DNA of 64,000 nucleotides from the NCBI RefSeq assembly GCF_049727805.1, contig NZ_JBCNYA010000012.1, positions 1 through 64,000 of the forward strand. Direction: 5' to 3'. A program made the position numbers and the translations under genes. This document shows positions 62,814 to 64,000 of the stretch, one piece after another. The stretch's first letter is position 1. Each line of letters begins with the position of its first letter. The DNA is from Frateuria_A sp049727805. Its GTDB lineage: Bacteria; Pseudomonadota; Gammaproteobacteria; Xanthomonadales; Rhodanobacteraceae. Below the pieces are notes generated by a model that was not told the origin of the DNA, ran no database searches, and saw only the letters and a program-made list of their open reading frames with translations.

Positions 62814-62890
62814 TGGTGGCTATGGGTGGACTCGAACCACCGACCCCAGCATTATGAGTGCTGTGCTCTAACCGGCTGAGCTACATAGCC
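62814..62890 (-). tRNA. tRNA-Met (CAU), elongator type
   Basis: A complete cloverleaf: acceptor GGCTATG/CATAGCC, D-arm GCTCAGCCGGTTAGAGC, anticodon loop CTCATAA with CAU, variable loop and TTCGAGTC T-loop, with CCA encoded at the 3' end (62814-62816). The D-arm and anticodon stem match elongator tRNA-Met rather than the initiator (first pair G-C, no CCC/GGG stem) or the tRNA-Ile with CAU. Confidence 0.93.
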
Positions 62891-63044
62891 ATGGGACGCG
62901 TCGGCGCGTCGCGCCAACGGAGCCCGGCAGTGTAATTGGCGGGCCGGGCCGGTTCAAGCCTCTTCGCTTTCCGCCGCCGCGCGCGCTATGGTTGAATCCG
63001 AGCCCAGGCCGCGGCATACGCGCCACGCGGGCCCAGGAGGCGAC

Positions 63045-63590
63045 ATGATCGACGCGGATGGTTATCGCCCGAACGTTGGCATCGTGCTGCTCAACGGCGA
63101 TGGCCGGCTGTTCTGGGCCCGCCGCGTCAGCCACGACGGCTGGCAGTTCCCGCAGGGCGGCATGCGCAGCGACGAGACGCCGCTGGAGGCGATGTACCGC
63201 GAGCTGGCCGAGGAAACCGGTCTCGCACCCGAGCACGTCGAGGTCATCGGCAGCACCCGCGGCTGGCTGCGCTACCGGCTGCCCAACCGCTACGTGCGCC
63301 ACCACCAGCGCCCCACCTGCATCGGGCAGAAGCAGGTGTGGTTCCTGCTGCGGCTGGTCGGTGGCGAGGATGCGCTCAAGCTGGACGCCTGCGACAAGCC
63401 GGAGTTCGACATCTGGCGCTGGGTCGACTTCTGGTATCCGGCGGTGCACGTGGTCAACTTCAAGCGCCAGGTGTACGAGCGCGCGCTGCGCCATTTCGCG
63501 CCACTGGTGGAAGACCTGCTGAGCGTGAAGCTCGAGGCCCTGCCACGTGCCGCGGAAGGCGACCGGCCAGGCAACCGCGCGGTCGCCTGA
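63045..63590 (+). CDS. rppH: RNA pyrophosphohydrolase RppH
   Basis: Nudix hydrolase that removes pyrophosphate from 5' ends of mRNA to start decay, 181 residues. The Nudix box is GGMRSDETPLEAMYRELAEE-type followed by TGL, and the N-terminal YRPNVGIVLLN and QFPQGG are typical of RppH. CAGGAGG precedes the ATG. Confidence 0.95.
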   Translation: MIDADGYRPNVGIVLLNGDGRLFWARRVSHDGWQFPQGGMRSDETPLEAMYRELAEETGLAPEHVEVIGSTRGWLRYRLPNRYVRHHQRPTCIGQKQVWFLLRLVGGEDALKLDACDKPEFDIWRWVDFWYPAVHVVNFKRQVYERALRHFAPLVEDLLSVKLEALPRAAEGDRPGNRAVA

Positions 63591-63611
63591 GCCACGTCGC
63601 GGAACCTAGTT

Positions 63612-63630
63612 GACAATCATTCGCATTCGC
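63612..63630 (+). promoter_or_regulatory. Possible Fur box upstream of bfd
   Basis: GACAATCATTCGCATTCGC matches 12 of 19 positions of the GATAATGATAATCATTATC consensus and lies 15 bases before the bfd start. The location fits an iron-regulated gene, but the match is moderate. Confidence 0.55.
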
Positions 63631-63645
63631 GCTGGAATGCGCGGC

Positions 63646-63843
63646 ATGTATATCTGCCTCTGCAACGCCGTGACCGACGGCGACATCCGCCGTGCCGTCG
63701 CCGATGGCGTGCGCACCTTTGCCGAATTGCAGGCGCGCACCGGCTGCTCGGACTGCTGCGGCTGCTGCGAGCCGGAAGCGCGTGCCACGCTCGAGGCCGC
63801 ATTGACCCAGGTGGCGTTCCCGCTGCCGCTGGTCACCGCGTAG
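63646..63843 (+). CDS. bfd: Bacterioferritin-associated ferredoxin Bfd
   Basis: Small [2Fe-2S] protein, 65 residues, that reduces bacterioferritin to release stored iron. Cluster ligands are in CLC at the N-terminus and CSDCCGCC. It is followed 98 bases later by bfr, the usual partner, and preceded by a possible Fur box. Confidence 0.93.
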   Translation: MYICLCNAVTDGDIRRAVADGVRTFAELQARTGCSDCCGCCEPEARATLEAALTQVAFPLPLVTA

Positions 63844-63941
63844 CGCTTCGGGGCGAACCCAAACCGCAACCATTCGCGTTTCTCCCGCGCCGGGCGCGAG
63901 CCCGTATAGTCCCTGGTCGACCCTGCACCGGAGACTTCCCC

Positions 63942-64000
63942 ATGAAAGGCGACGCCAAGGTCATCGAGTACCTCAACAAGGTGCTCTACAACGAGCTGAC
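63942..64000 (+). CDS. bfr: Bacterioferritin Bfr, 5' end only
   Basis: The first 19 codons (MKGDAKVIEYLNKVLYNEL) match the N-terminus of bacterioferritin, the haem-containing iron-storage shell. GGAG precedes the ATG at a good distance. The gene runs off the window, so catalytic residues cannot be checked beyond this helix. Confidence 0.9.
   Translation, partial: MKGDAKVIEYLNKVLYNEL

Noticed and set aside
62814..62890. tRNA-Ile with CAU anticodon, or initiator tRNA-Met
   Set aside because: The acceptor begins with a normal G-C pair and the anticodon stem lacks the three G-C pairs of initiators; overall the sequence fits elongator tRNA-Met. A modified tRNA-Ile cannot be fully ruled out from sequence alone but is less likely.

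Overview
The window looks like a piece of a high-GC chromosome from the Xanthomonadales, most plausibly Rhodanobacteraceae (the Dyella, Rhodanobacter, Frateuria or Luteibacter neighbourhood). The reasons are a type II secretion operon in the exact Xanthomonas xps order (E-F-G-H-I-J-K-L-M-N-D), a xanthomonadin-type aryl polyene block next to a XanB2-type chorismatase, and dispersed palindromic repeats in most gaps. The genus is inferred; no rRNA is present.

Layout. 58-11802 (minus): complete xps/gsp operon, nearly every gene joined to the next by ATGA/GTGA overlaps. The minor pseudopilin genes gspH, gspI and gspJ each carry an inverted-repeat cassette just inside the start codon, giving all three a leader of exactly 53 residues. 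12010-17564 (minus): trimeric autotransporter adhesin, M4 metalloprotease and S8 protease; the two proteases are likely secretion substrates. 17834-18619: tatD. 18666-27043 (minus): mdtABC-type RND pump, with mdtB and mdtC separated by 634 bp of repeats. 27345-35097: cytochrome c5, acpH, a hydrolase, zapE, a GAF/degenerate GGDEF/EAL protein coupled to a hemerythrin, a DUF421 protein, an SDR and a second hemerythrin.

35188-39407: a cobalamin riboswitch precedes nrdA, a small KTSC-like gene and nrdB (class Ia ribonucleotide reductase). The layout suggests B12 switches off the oxygen-dependent enzyme when a B12-dependent class II enzyme can be used. 39441-43364: an AraC regulator, a small secreted NTF2-like protein, then a BlaI repressor with two palindromic operators and an M56 protease whose periplasmic part is a proline-rich linker, an unrecognised domain and a coiled coil instead of a penicillin-binding sensor.

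43422-50886: aryl polyene block with FabG, two dehydratases, an MMPL exporter, a LolA-like carrier, an acyltransferase, a membrane protein and an ACP, divergent from xanB2. Ketosynthases, aryl ligase and glycosyltransferase are not in this block. 50940-54056: glmU, a DUF748-like protein and a TonB-like lipoprotein. 54327-61636 (minus): complete F1Fo ATP synthase operon atpIBEFHAGDC with a recognisable promoter and terminator. 61870-64000: phasin, queD, tRNA-Met, rppH, bfd with a possible Fur box, and the start of bfr. No insertion sequence, prophage or CRISPR array was seen.
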